Below are positions 1 through 8,362 of a stretch of DNA of 64,000 nt, in pieces; positions within the stretch are counted from its first letter, which is position 1; every line of letters begins with the position of its first letter. The stretch is from positions 1 to 64,000 of the forward strand of contig JAEXUW010000012.1 in assembly GCA_023439835.1 (NCBI GenBank). The letters run 5' to 3'. This DNA comes from Bacillota bacterium. Lineage in GTDB: Bacteria > Bacillota > Clostridia > Oscillospirales > Ruminococcaceae. The notes under the pieces were generated by a model that was not told the DNA's origin, made no database searches, and was given only the letters and a program-made list of their open reading frames with translations. Made by a program: the position numbers and the translations under genes.

Positions 1-130
1 AATGCTTGCTAAAAGCAAGCATCGTGTGCGCCTGAACCGTCAGAAGCCCTCGGCGAGAGGGTGCTTCTTTTGTTACTTTTCTTGCACAAGCAAGAAAAGT
101 AAAGAAAGCATAAAGGTTTCGCTTTTCCTG
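1..130. repeat. Dispersed repeat, copy A (truncated by window edge)
   Basis: Bases 1-105 are identical to 25106-25210. The element starts with a hairpin (2-22, 9-bp arms ATGCTTGCT/AGCAAGCAT), continues with a second imperfect hairpin (about 40-68, AGAAGC/GCTTCT) and ends in one 46-bp unit starting at 76. That unit holds a third hairpin (arms CTTTTCTTG/CAAGAAAAG). A second unit is begun at 122. The repeat may extend left of the window. No ORF is credible inside it. It lies just upstream of the fumarase gene and may influence its leader RNA. Confidence 0.85.
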
Positions 131-186
131 CCTAAAAATTAGCTATAAGCAAAGCTTACATTTCAAACAACAAAAGGGGAATACTA

Positions 187-1029
187 ATGCGTGAAATAAC
201 TTCAAATCAAATCAAAACCGCCGTCAGCTCACTATGCATCAAATCAAATATTGAGCTTCCCGCCGACCTTGAGCAGTGTATTAGATGCTCCTCCTCAAAA
301 GAAAAATCCCCGGTCGGAAAAGAGGTTTTTTCAGACCTTTGTGAAAATATCAATGTTGCAAAGCGTGAAAGCATCCCCATCTGTCAGGATACCGGCATGG
401 CGGTTATCTTCGCTGAAATCGGTCAGGATGTTCACATAACAGGCGACTCTTTCGAAAAGGCGGTGAGCGACGGTGTAGCAGACGGTTATATAAAAGGCTT
501 TCTGCGCTGTTCAATTGTGTCTGACCCTATTGAAAGAGTGAACACAAACGACAACACTCCGCCGGTTATTCACACACGCATTGTTGACGGTGAAAGCATA
601 AAGCTCACAGTTGCGCCCAAAGGCTTTGGGAGTGAGAATATGTCCGCACTTAAAATGATGAATCCGTCTGTAACAGTCGATGAAATTATTGAGTATGTTG
701 TGAGCGTCGTCGAAACCGCGGGGAGCAATCCCTGCCCGCCCATCGTCGTCGGCGTCGGAATAGGCGGCGACTTTGAGCACTGCGCTTATCTTGCAAAAAA
801 AGCACTGTGCAGAAGTGTTTCACAGCGAAATCCTAAACAGCTTTACTCCGATATGGAAAACTTAATTTTAGAAAAGATAAACCGCCTTGGCATAGGGCCT
901 CAGGGCTTTGGCGGAACAGTAACCGCCCTTTGCGTAAATATCGAGCAGTATCCAACGCATATTGCGGGGCTTCCTGTTGCTGTAAACATCGGTTGTCACG
1001 TCACCCGCCACGCAAGCGTCGTGTTATAA
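187..1029 (+). CDS. Class I (Fe-S) fumarate hydratase, alpha subunit
   Basis: The 280-residue protein matches the N-terminal/alpha half of the oxygen-sensitive Fe-S hydro-lyases (two-subunit fumarase or L-tartrate dehydratase), which interconvert fumarate and malate in the cytoplasm. Three cysteines expected to hold the [4Fe-4S] cluster are visible: C66 in ICQDTG, C183 in SNPCPP and C270 in NIGCH. GSENMSALKMM and GIGPQGFGG are also family motifs. The ATG follows an AGGGGA ribosome site. The beta subunit normally follows directly, but the next gene is an acetyltransferase, so the partner is absent here or lies elsewhere. Substrate choice (fumarate or tartrate) cannot be settled from the alpha chain. 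Confidence 0.88.
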   Translation: MREITSNQIKTAVSSLCIKSNIELPADLEQCIRCSSSKEKSPVGKEVFSDLCENINVAKRESIPICQDTGMAVIFAEIGQDVHITGDSFEKAVSDGVADGYIKGFLRCSIVSDPIERVNTNDNTPPVIHTRIVDGESIKLTVAPKGFGSENMSALKMMNPSVTVDEIIEYVVSVVETAGSNPCPPIVVGVGIGGDFEHCAYLAKKALCRSVSQRNPKQLYSDMENLILEKINRLGIGPQGFGGTVTALCVNIEQYPTHIAGLPVAVNIGCHVTRHASVVL

Positions 1030-1081
1030 TATAGTCGCATTATGTTTGTTTAAAGTCATTATTTTTGAAGGGAGAATTGTT

Positions 1082-2299
1082 ATGCAGGTCAGACCAATCA
1101 CTGAGGCTGAGCTTATCGAGGCTCGCAACATTTCCTCTGTCTGTTTTGAGTGGAGTCATGAAAACCGTATACCCTACCTTGATTACATGGCACAAATCAA
1201 GGACTTCCCGAAGGATAAATCACAGGCATACTGGGCTGAAAAGCTAGCCTGCTTTGACGACGACGGAACAATGATGTCGGTCATGTCGGCATACCCCTAT
1301 GACATATATTTTGACTCAAAAATCACACAAATGCGCGGTGTAGCAGCAGTATGCAGCTATCCGCAGTATAAAAGAAAAGGCGCTGTGCGGGCGATGCTCA
1401 CTCAGTTTCTTCACAACGCCTATGAAAAGGGCGTGCCTTTTTCATATCTTCACCCTTTTAATGAGGAGTTTTATTACAAATTCGGCTATGCACACTGCTC
1501 AAAGTCAGAATGGCGCTTTGCTCTTGAACAAATTCCAGATATCAAATATTCGGGAAGTTTTTCGTTATACCGAGGCGAAAAGGATATAATGGATTTTGAA
1601 ACCGCCTATGCCCGCTATGCAATAGAAATCAACATGATGATTGAGCGTGACATATTCGACTGGCACCATTTAACCAGCGCCAATCCTTTTTTGGAGAATA
1701 AGTTTGCTTATTTATACAAAGACGAGTGTGGCTCGCCCAGCGGTTATTTCATTTTTGAGCCAGACGGCAAGGGCTTTGGAAAGACAATGAAGGTGCAAGA
1801 GCTTGCCTTTGACAGCTTTGACACCTTAAAAGCAATAATGGGATTTATTAAGAGCTTTTTGCCCGACTATAAGACCGTTAGCTTTCACACCCCTCGGGGG
1901 CTGAATCTTGACTGGTTCTGCCGTGATTTTGTTTTGTCTGAATCCTTTTGCAAGACCATACCCAACGGCATGGTTCGTGCTGTTTGCGTTGACAAGGTGT
2001 TAAAGCTTGCGAAATACAAAGGCGACGGTGAAATCTGCATAAAAATAACCGACCCTGTCATTCTTGCGAACACCTCAACCTTCTTTGTAAGGTTTATGGA
2101 TGATACAGCGGTTACCGTTGAGAAAACCGACCGCCCCCACGACGTTGAAATGACAGTGAATATGTTTTCCTCGGCAATACTCGGCGTCTATTCGCAGGAG
2201 GATTATTATTTCAGCGATGAGGTTTCATGGTTTTGCGACAACGAGCTTTTCGACAAGGTTTTCTATAAAAAGCCTCACATGATAATGAACTATTTCTAA
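1082..2299 (+). CDS. Eis-like GNAT N-acetyltransferase
   Basis: The 405-residue protein resembles the Eis/YitI-type enhanced-intracellular-survival acetyltransferases: an N-terminal GNAT fold (about residues 1-150, with an acetyl-CoA loop around QYKRKGAVRAML), a second GNAT-like middle and a C-terminal SCP2-like domain. Such enzymes acetylate amines with acetyl-CoA in the cytosol, and some act on aminoglycosides; the substrate here is unknown. The start is set at the ATG at 1082, preceded by GAAGGGAG. An in-frame ATG at 1046 would put that ribosome site inside the gene. The gene follows the fumarase by 52 bases and may share its transcript. Confidence 0.85.
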   Translation: MQVRPITEAELIEARNISSVCFEWSHENRIPYLDYMAQIKDFPKDKSQAYWAEKLACFDDDGTMMSVMSAYPYDIYFDSKITQMRGVAAVCSYPQYKRKGAVRAMLTQFLHNAYEKGVPFSYLHPFNEEFYYKFGYAHCSKSEWRFALEQIPDIKYSGSFSLYRGEKDIMDFETAYARYAIEINMMIERDIFDWHHLTSANPFLENKFAYLYKDECGSPSGYFIFEPDGKGFGKTMKVQELAFDSFDTLKAIMGFIKSFLPDYKTVSFHTPRGLNLDWFCRDFVLSESFCKTIPNGMVRAVCVDKVLKLAKYKGDGEICIKITDPVILANTSTFFVRFMDDTAVTVEKTDRPHDVEMTVNMFSSAILGVYSQEDYYFSDEVSWFCDNELFDKVFYKKPHMIMNYF

Positions 2300-2470
2300 G
2301 CTTTCATGTTCATTTTTTTCAAAGATTTTATAATAATACAGATAGATTTCACCTTTAGAACATACTGCTTTCATACAGGGCAGTTATAATGTCAGCATGA
2401 GATAGATTAAAGAATAAAACCGCTCTCATCACTGACTATGTTTTCATATTTTTTCTCCAAAATATAAATA

Positions 2471-2510
2471 AAAATCCGGACAGAGCGAATATTTGCCCTG
2501 TCCGGATTTT
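2471..2510. terminator. Bidirectional intrinsic terminator
   Basis: A 13-bp inverted repeat (2471-2483 with 2498-2510, core ATCCGGACAG/CTGTCCGGAT) has T-runs on both strands. It lies directly after the stop codon of the minus-strand Nudix gene and serves converging transcripts. Confidence 0.9.
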
Positions 2511-2511
2511 T

Positions 2512-2916
2512 TCAGCTTATGACAAGCTTTGCTTTGTTCACTATGCTTCTGTCGTTTTCATAGGTTAAGACAGTAGAAGCACGCCCGATTTCCACCCATT
2601 TGATTTCAGAGATTTCCTCTTCTTGAGGAGAAAAGTCAAAGTTTTTAGCTTTCGCAACAAAATAAACAACAACCTTCTGCGTATCCTTTTTAGGGGAATA
2701 GGACACTGTTTCACGAAAGGTCGGGTCAATGATAACATCAATGCCTGTTTCCTCTCTGACTTCTCTCATTGCTGTTTCTACCTCGGTCTCCTCATCCTCA
2801 ACGTGCCCCTTGGGGAAGGACCAATGCCCGCTGTTGACATGCTTAATCAAAAGGATCTCGGTGTTCCCGTGAAACTTGCGGTAAACGATGGCACCGCAGG
2901 ATTTTTCATTCACCAT
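2512..2916 (-). CDS. Nudix hydrolase (diadenosine tetraphosphatase-like)
   Basis: The 134-residue cytoplasmic protein carries a complete Nudix box (GHVEDEE...AMREVREETGI, matching Gx5Ex7REUxEExGU), which binds the metal and positions the pyrophosphate for hydrolysis. Size and sequence resemble bis(5'-nucleosyl)-tetraphosphatase (MutT/Ap4A type) proteins, probably clearing Ap4A or oxidised nucleotides. The ATG at 2916 has GAAAGGA upstream at good spacing. It is a single gene ended by the terminator at 2471-2510. Confidence 0.9.
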   Translation of the reverse strand: MVNEKSCGAIVYRKFHGNTEILLIKHVNSGHWSFPKGHVEDEETEVETAMREVREETGIDVIIDPTFRETVSYSPKKDTQKVVVYFVAKAKNFDFSPQEEEISEIKWVEIGRASTVLTYENDRSIVNKAKLVIS

Positions 2917-3028
2917 TGATGACTGTCCTTTCTGATATAATATTTCTCGTTAGTATTATATCACAAAAAAGACCACTTGTCTTTAGTTTATATGAAAAAA
3001 CATTCAAAAAATGTGAATGAACTTTGCT

Positions 3029-3217
3029 CTAGTCCGCTTTTGAAACAAGCTGATTAATATTTAGGAGTTTGTTGACGCAGCCTACCCCCCTGCTTTTGCA
3101 TATATGTCGGTTTAGGCATTCAAGCTTGATTTTCCCGCCTTCAATGGTTTTTTCAAGCGCAATGTTCTGTTCCAAAAAAGGACAGTATTGTTCGGTTATC
3201 GTCCTGAAAATGTACAT
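3029..3217 (-). CDS. Small Cys-rich protein of unknown function
   Basis: The 62-residue ORF has an excellent ribosome site (AGGGAGG, 8 bases before the ATG at 3217), which argues that it is translated. It has four cysteines spaced as YCPF...LECLNRHICKSRGVGCVN, suggesting a small zinc-binding fold. There is no signal peptide or membrane segment. It is divergent from yaaL-bofA (164-bp gap). I do not recognise a family with certainty. Confidence 0.6.
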   Translation of the reverse strand: MYIFRTITEQYCPFLEQNIALEKTIEGGKIKLECLNRHICKSRGVGCVNKLLNINQLVSKAD

Positions 3218-3381
3218 AGATGCTTCCTCCCTTTTGAATAGTCGGAATAAATTTTTCCGAAATGTATATATATTATATTCCGATTTTTTTCTGTTAAACC
3301 TTGTACATTAAAATTTTTCTATGAATAATAAAGTCATATACGCCAATAATTCTAATATATTTATAGTATTGGGAGGACAAG

Positions 3382-3642
3382 ATGGAAGGAATGTTAAAAA
3401 CAGGGTGTGTTTTTAGTTTTGCCAAAGCCCATGAGGAAAAGAAAAGAGCAGAGCGAATGAAAAGGGCGATTTATGATGAGCTTAGCTGTATCAGACACAG
3501 GCTGAGCATTATACGCAGCAGCTTTAACTTTCTAAGTGACAGCGACTTATTAGACTCGGTTATTTTTGAGGAAAAGGCATTATCAATAAGATACTCTCAG
3601 CTTATCAAGCTAGCAAAGCTTCAGGGGGTATCTCTTTCATAG
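3382..3642 (+). CDS. yaaL: YaaL-like DUF2508 protein
   Basis: The 86-residue, highly charged helical protein fits DUF2508 (B. subtilis YaaL) by size, by composition and by position immediately before bofA, as in many Firmicutes (recR-yaaL-bofA); recR is missing here. No biochemical role is established for the family. GGGAGG precedes the ATG. It is probably co-transcribed with bofA, 18 bases downstream. The assignment leans on gene context more than on strong motifs. Confidence 0.65.
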   Translation: MEGMLKTGCVFSFAKAHEEKKRAERMKRAIYDELSCIRHRLSIIRSSFNFLSDSDLLDSVIFEEKALSIRYSQLIKLAKLQGVSLS

Positions 3643-3660
3643 ACAGAAAGGCGGATACGA

Positions 3661-3918
3661 ATGAAACTTGCTGTATTTATTTCTCTGGGAATTTTTTGTG
3701 CGATAGCAATGCTGATTTTTTATCTTAAATCCGAAAAGCCTGTGCTTTCGGCATTTAAGGGAATGCTTTCAGGTGCCGCAGCGCTTCTTATCGTGAATAT
3801 TTTTGGAACGGCATTTAAGGTTTCGCTTTCAGTGTCGGCGTTCAATACAGTGACAGCGCTGACTCTTGGCATCCCCGGGGTAGTGCTTCTGATTCTCGGA
3901 AAGGTTTTGTTGGTATAG
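3661..3918 (+). CDS. bofA: BofA, inhibitor of pro-sigma-K processing
   Basis: The 85-residue membrane protein has two or three hydrophobic helices (about 3-22, 30-50, 60-84) and ends with the BofA signature TLGIPGVVLLILGKVLLV. In B. subtilis, BofA sits in the outer forespore membrane with SpoIVFA and holds the SpoIVFB protease inactive until the sigma-K checkpoint is cleared. The ATG follows AAAGGCGG. Pairing with yaaL supports the call and indicates a sporulating lineage. Confidence 0.8.
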   Translation: MKLAVFISLGIFCAIAMLIFYLKSEKPVLSAFKGMLSGAAALLIVNIFGTAFKVSLSVSAFNTVTALTLGIPGVVLLILGKVLLV

Positions 3919-4030
3919 CTATGAGCAAAGCTGTGTTTTATCTTTGACATTTGAGGTTACCGAATAAATTTAAATGCTATAGAGATATTAATTCGGCGAT
4001 AGCGCCAGCCTATATGCTCAAATAAAACTC

Positions 4031-4065
4031 AAAGCCGTCACTTCACTTAGTGACGGCTTTTTAAT
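4031..4065. terminator. Bidirectional terminator between bofA and prfC
   Basis: Arms AAAGCCGTCA (4031-4040) and TGACGGCTTT (4051-4060) flank a 10-base loop, with T-rich tails on both strands. It ends the minus-strand prfC transcript and may also stop bofA read-through. Confidence 0.85.
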
Positions 4066-4068
4066 ATT

Positions 4069-5667
4069 CTAGCTTACAGGCGGGGCAATGTCTAGAAATG
4101 ACACGTCCTTGTTTTTTTCTGAAACCTTTCTAAGCGCCCACTGGTCGCTGAACAAAACAACCGGCCTGCTATACTGGTCTTCTAAGAGCGATGTGCTTCC
4201 CGCATATGAAAGCGTATCACGGTTGATATTCTCACCGACAACCCATCTAGCCAGCGAGAAGGGGAGTCTCTGAACAATAATTTCCGTATTGTACTCACTT
4301 TTTAAGCGATACTCCAAAACCTCAAACTGCAAAACGCCAGCAACGCCAATGGTGAGCATTTCAAGCCCGATATCAGGCTGACGGAAAACCTGAATCGCCC
4401 CCTCCTCCGAAAGCTGAGTGATACCCTTGACAAACTGCTTTCTCTTTGAAGCGTCCTTAGCATAAACCGACGCAAAATGCTCAGCGGGGAACATTGGTAT
4501 TCCCTCAAAGGTGAAGGGCGTTTTTTCGGAGCATAGTGTGTCGCCGATGTGGAAATTCCCCGAATCAAAAACGCCTATAATGTCGCCGGCATACGCTTTT
4601 TCGACTGCCTCACGCTCATTTGCGAGAAACTGCTGTGACTGCGAAAGCCGAACAGGTCTGTTCATGCGTGAATGTGTGACCTCAATGCCCTTCTCAAACT
4701 TGCCCGAGCAAATTCTGATGAAAGCCAGCCTGTCACGATGGGCGGGGTCCATATTCGCCTGAATTTTAAACACAAAGCCCGAAAAGCCCTCATCGTCAGG
4801 CGAAACGCTTCCGTTGCTGTGTGAACGTTCCTTTGGCGGCGGAGCAATTTCAATAAACTCCTCAAGAAAGGGCTGAACACCGAAATTAGTCATAGCGCTC
4901 CCGAAAAACATCGGGGTAAGCTCACCCTTCAAAACCCTGTCAATATCAAAATCATCGCCTGCAATATCTAAAAGCTCAATATCCTCTAAAAGCTTGTCAT
5001 ATATTTCGTCACCGAGCATATCTTTTATTTTGGGATCGTCTATGCTCACAGCGGTTGACATAACCGCCTTTGTTCCGTGGCTGTCTGATTCAAAAAACTC
5101 AACCTGAGAGAGCTTTCTGTTATACACTCCCTTAAAATTCCCGTCAAGCCCGACAGGCCAGTTGATAGGGCAGGAGCGTATGCCGAGCGTCGCCTCAATC
5201 TCCTCCATAAGCTCAAGCGGATTTTTACAAAAGCGGTCCAGCTTGTTGACAAAGGTGAAAATCGGTATGCCTCTCAATCGGCAAACGTGAAATAGCTTTT
5301 TGGTCTGCTCCTCGACACCCTTTGCGCCGTCAATAAGCATAACGGCACTGTCGGCGGCGACAAGAGTTCGATAGGTGTCCTCGCTGAAGTCCTGATGCCC
5401 CGGCGTGTCGAGAATATTTATACGATAATTTTTGTAGTCAAAGTTCATTACGCTTGAGGTGACTGAAATTCCTCTTTTCTTTTCAATCTCCATCCAGTCT
5501 GAGGAAGCGTGCTTTTGATTTTTTCTGCCCTTGACGCTGCCGGCGAGTCTTATTGCCCCGCCATAAAGGAGGAGCTTTTCGGTGAGTGTTGTCTTTCCGG
5601 CGTCAGGGTGAGAAATTATCGCAAAGGTCCGCCTGCGTCTGACTTCTTCTGTGAGTTCGTTTATCAT
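4069..5667 (-). CDS. prfC: Peptide chain release factor 3
   Basis: The 532-residue translational GTPase recycles RF1/RF2 from the ribosome after termination. The G1 motif HPDAGKTT is at residues 20-27, followed by the effector region with RGISVTSSV, G3 DTPGHQDF and G4 NKLD, then EF-G-like domains II and III. Length matches RF3 (about 525-535). It lacks the domain IV tail of EF-G. AAAGGAG precedes the ATG. Monocistronic, ending at the terminator at 4031-4065. Confidence 0.95.
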   Translation of the reverse strand: MINELTEEVRRRRTFAIISHPDAGKTTLTEKLLLYGGAIRLAGSVKGRKNQKHASSDWMEIEKKRGISVTSSVMNFDYKNYRINILDTPGHQDFSEDTYRTLVAADSAVMLIDGAKGVEEQTKKLFHVCRLRGIPIFTFVNKLDRFCKNPLELMEEIEATLGIRSCPINWPVGLDGNFKGVYNRKLSQVEFFESDSHGTKAVMSTAVSIDDPKIKDMLGDEIYDKLLEDIELLDIAGDDFDIDRVLKGELTPMFFGSAMTNFGVQPFLEEFIEIAPPPKERSHSNGSVSPDDEGFSGFVFKIQANMDPAHRDRLAFIRICSGKFEKGIEVTHSRMNRPVRLSQSQQFLANEREAVEKAYAGDIIGVFDSGNFHIGDTLCSEKTPFTFEGIPMFPAEHFASVYAKDASKRKQFVKGITQLSEEGAIQVFRQPDIGLEMLTIGVAGVLQFEVLEYRLKSEYNTEIIVQRLPFSLARWVVGENINRDTLSYAGSTSLLEDQYSRPVVLFSDQWALRKVSEKNKDVSFLDIAPPVS

Positions 5668-5783
5668 AAAATCTCCTTTGATAAATTTTTCTTGACATAG
5701 CTTTATTATTATATCAAAATATTATGCTTTGTGCAACATATGGCGAAAAAACGCCGCACGAAATTAATCATACGGCGAAATTT

Positions 5784-7664
5784 TTAAACGCTGAGCGCAG
5801 GCTGAAGGCTGTTTGCTAGTGAGTTCATGTCCGCCTCACTTAAAGGCTTTCCGAGAAGATAGCCCTGAATATAATCACAGCGCTCTGATTTGAGATAGTC
5901 AAGCTGAATATCTGTTTCAACTCCCTCTGCGATAACCTCCATTCCAAGCTTGTGGACAAGTGAGATTATCGAGCCGACAAGAACCTTTTCATTTTTGCTA
6001 TCGATAATATTATCAACAAACGTCTTGTCTATTTTCAGCGTGTCAATGGGAAGCTTTTGAAGATAGCTAAGCGACGAAAAACCTGTCCCGAAATCGTCGA
6101 GAGCGACTTTTATGCCCAGTTTTTTAAGCTGTGTTAAAATCTCTGTTACATAATCAAGTGATGAAATCAGCACCGACTCGGTTACCTCAAGCTCAAGCAT
6201 AGTCGGATTAAAGCCTGTTTCCTCAAGAATTTGCATAACATCGCTTACAAAGCTACTGCTCATCATCTGAACCGCCGAAATATTAACCGACAATACAAAC
6301 TCAACATTCAGCCTGTCACACATTTCTTTGAATTTTATACAAGCGGTTTTTAGAATCCAGCTTCCGAGCTTGTTTATGAATTTCGTGCTTTCAGCGACGG
6401 GAATAAACTTAGCAGGACTAATCATTCCAAGTGCTTTTGAATTCCAGCGAACAAGAGCCTCAAACCCACGAAGGCTGTCCTTCTTACAAAGATACTGCGG
6501 CTGAAAAACAACAAAAATTTCGTCGTTTTCAAGTGAGTGAATGAGATTTTTCTCAATAATAATCCTGTTCATCAGCTCAGACTTCATATCACCGCTGTAT
6601 ATTTTAATTGAATCCTTTCCGCTTTCCTTTGCTCTATACATTGCCGTATCGGCACATTTGAGCATTTCGTCAGCAGTCGCCCCGTCGTCGGGGTATCTTG
6701 CGACTCCTGCACTTACAGTAAGATTAAAATGCGTGCCTTCAACGTCAATCGGCTCATAGATTCTTTCCTTCATATTCTCGATAATACTCAAAGCCTGCTC
6801 ATCCGTCGGGGTGTTTTGCATTATGACAATAAACTCGTCGCCGCTGAATCTCCCGACAAAATTACTCTCTGACACTGTTTTTCTAAGCCGTCTTGAAACC
6901 TCAAGAATGACCTTGTCCCCGATATCATGCCCTGCAGAATCGTTTATTCTTTTGAAATTGTCGATATCAAAAATGGCGACTACAAACTCATCCTTTTTAT
7001 CAGGGCCAGTCATAGTGCGAAGCGTCTGAACCGTCATCGTCCGATTGGGAAGCTTTGTGAGAACATCATAATAAGCCAAAAAGTTTAGCTGCTTCTCACT
7101 GTCGAGGAGCATTTCATTATACTCCATCAGCTCAGAATTCTGCTGCTTTGCCTCCTCCTCAGCGGCGGCAAGCTCTTCATAAAGTGTGAGAATTTTCTCC
7201 TTATGCTTCTGCATTCTCTTTACGTTTTCAGAAAGCTCTTTCTGATAAAAAAATATAAAAATTATAATAATAATTGATACCGCCGGAACAACCACTCCCA
7301 GATAAGAGCTTTGCTCGACAATCATATTTTGTGACTTTAACAAAAACACGATAGAAAGCAGATTCAAAAACACCCCTGCCACTGCCCCTGCTTTATATAT
7401 ATGAATAGTCATGATAAGAGTAAGCATGACCTTTACCTGTGCCAGAAAACCACTAAAAAGGCTAGTCGTGACACCGAAATCACCCATCTTAAAAAAGACA
7501 GGGTCGGGCCGTGCGGCAATAACAACCTGTGCCACACTTATAAAAATATACGCCAAAACAATAAATGCAAACGAAATAATTCTTGCGGGAGTATTCTTTC
7601 TAAAAAGCTTAATTTCATTAGATTCCATTATGTATTCCGAAAGGTCGAGTGAAGAGTTTTGCAT
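5784..7664 (-). CDS. Membrane GGDEF-EAL cyclic-di-GMP protein
   Basis: The 626-residue protein has four N-terminal transmembrane helices (roughly residues 28-140), a charged coiled coil (about 145-190), a GGDEF domain with an active-type GRFSGDEF site and an EAL domain with FEALVRW, DDFGTGFSSL and KIDKTFV. Both catalytic signatures look intact, so it could synthesise and/or hydrolyse c-di-GMP; the net direction cannot be read from sequence. A PilZ-type protein at 63307-63969 and a pilus-like operon are possible outputs. The start at 7664 has only a weak AAAAGAG site; an in-frame ATG at 7628 is an alternative. Confidence 0.9.
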   Translation of the reverse strand: MQNSSLDLSEYIMESNEIKLFRKNTPARIISFAFIVLAYIFISVAQVVIAARPDPVFFKMGDFGVTTSLFSGFLAQVKVMLTLIMTIHIYKAGAVAGVFLNLLSIVFLLKSQNMIVEQSSYLGVVVPAVSIIIIIFIFFYQKELSENVKRMQKHKEKILTLYEELAAAEEEAKQQNSELMEYNEMLLDSEKQLNFLAYYDVLTKLPNRTMTVQTLRTMTGPDKKDEFVVAIFDIDNFKRINDSAGHDIGDKVILEVSRRLRKTVSESNFVGRFSGDEFIVIMQNTPTDEQALSIIENMKERIYEPIDVEGTHFNLTVSAGVARYPDDGATADEMLKCADTAMYRAKESGKDSIKIYSGDMKSELMNRIIIEKNLIHSLENDEIFVVFQPQYLCKKDSLRGFEALVRWNSKALGMISPAKFIPVAESTKFINKLGSWILKTACIKFKEMCDRLNVEFVLSVNISAVQMMSSSFVSDVMQILEETGFNPTMLELEVTESVLISSLDYVTEILTQLKKLGIKVALDDFGTGFSSLSYLQKLPIDTLKIDKTFVDNIIDSKNEKVLVGSIISLVHKLGMEVIAEGVETDIQLDYLKSERCDYIQGYLLGKPLSEADMNSLANSLQPALSV

Positions 7665-7783
7665 TAAAGTTCAGCTCTTTTCTAATGTATATATAAATTT
7701 TCAATAACAAAAAACAGGCCCCCACTATAATCAGCGAAGAATCTTAGCCCTTGCCGCTTATTTTGATGATAACCTTTGAAATA

Positions 7784-7812
7784 ATTATATACCATGTGAC
7801 GCATTGTGTCAA
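7784..7812 (-). promoter_or_regulatory. Sigma-A promoter for the GGDEF-EAL gene
   Basis: On the minus strand, TTGACA (7812-7807), a 17-base spacer and TATAAT (7789-7784) form a perfect-consensus promoter. The predicted leader of about 115 bases contains a G-rich block followed by a T-run (GGGGGCCTGTTTTTTG), but I recognise no c-di-GMP riboswitch in it. Confidence 0.85.
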
Positions 7813-7954
7813 TAAATATCAGCGTTCTGTGAATTTTCCCGCATTATGTATAAAGTTATAAACTGATTTTGAGTTGTATTTTACTATACTATTTACAATT
7901 TTTTTACGAAAAAGCTAATTGATTCTAATAAAATTTCATTGGTTTTTATTAACT

Positions 7955-7983
7955 TTGACAAGCCGATTTTTTTATTGCATAAT
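7955..7983 (+). promoter_or_regulatory. Sigma-A promoter for the 8079 gene
   Basis: TTGACA (7955-7960), a 17-base spacer and CATAAT (7978-7983). The rest of the 414-bp gap 7665-8078 is AT-rich with divergent promoters and no gene. Confidence 0.7.
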
Positions 7984-8078
7984 TATATTATAGCATAGTC
8001 AGGCGCATTGTGCCCTTTTTTAAAGCGCCATAATTTGCTTGACGTACTTATACATCTATACAGAAAGAGGATGAAAGA

Positions 8079-8324
8079 ATGCGGGACTACACATTTGACG
8101 AAATAATCGACCGTGCGGCGACACACACCTCGGTTTTATCGGGTGAGGAGCTGATTAAATCCTTCCGTGCGCTGCTGATACGCTATGATGAAATAAGAGA
8201 GAGAAAACTCATAGCCGGCTTTATTCACAGTCTTTTGAAGGACCAGTGCTTTTACAAAGAAAACCCCGACACAAAATGGAATGAGGACGCTATTTTTAGC
8301 TATCTCAATACATACGAAATTTAA
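8079..8324 (+). CDS. Small acidic hypothetical protein
   Basis: The 81-residue soluble protein has no recognised domain. It reads as helical and charged (MRDYTFDEIIDRAATHTS at the N-terminus). Support for translation comes from AGAGGATGAAAG before the ATG, an upstream promoter and a downstream terminator, making it a complete single-gene unit. No function is proposed. Confidence 0.7.
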   Translation: MRDYTFDEIIDRAATHTSVLSGEELIKSFRALLIRYDEIRERKLIAGFIHSLLKDQCFYKENPDTKWNEDAIFSYLNTYEI

Positions 8325-8359
8325 AAAAAGCCTGCCGCAATCTAGTCGGCAGGCTTTTA
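8325..8359. terminator. Bidirectional terminator
   Basis: AAAAAGCCTGCCG (8325-8337) pairs with CGGCAGGCTTTT (8347-8358), with A/T-runs on both sides. It lies between the converging 8079 gene and guaB. Confidence 0.9.
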
Positions 8360-8362
8360 TTT

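Noticed and set aside
4302..5252. Extra ORFs inside prfC and other long genes
   Set aside because: They are shadow frames within well-supported genes, without ribosome sites.
7665..7783. c-di-GMP (GEMM) riboswitch before the GGDEF-EAL gene
   Set aside because: The conserved GEMM core and tetraloop receptor sequences are not visible.
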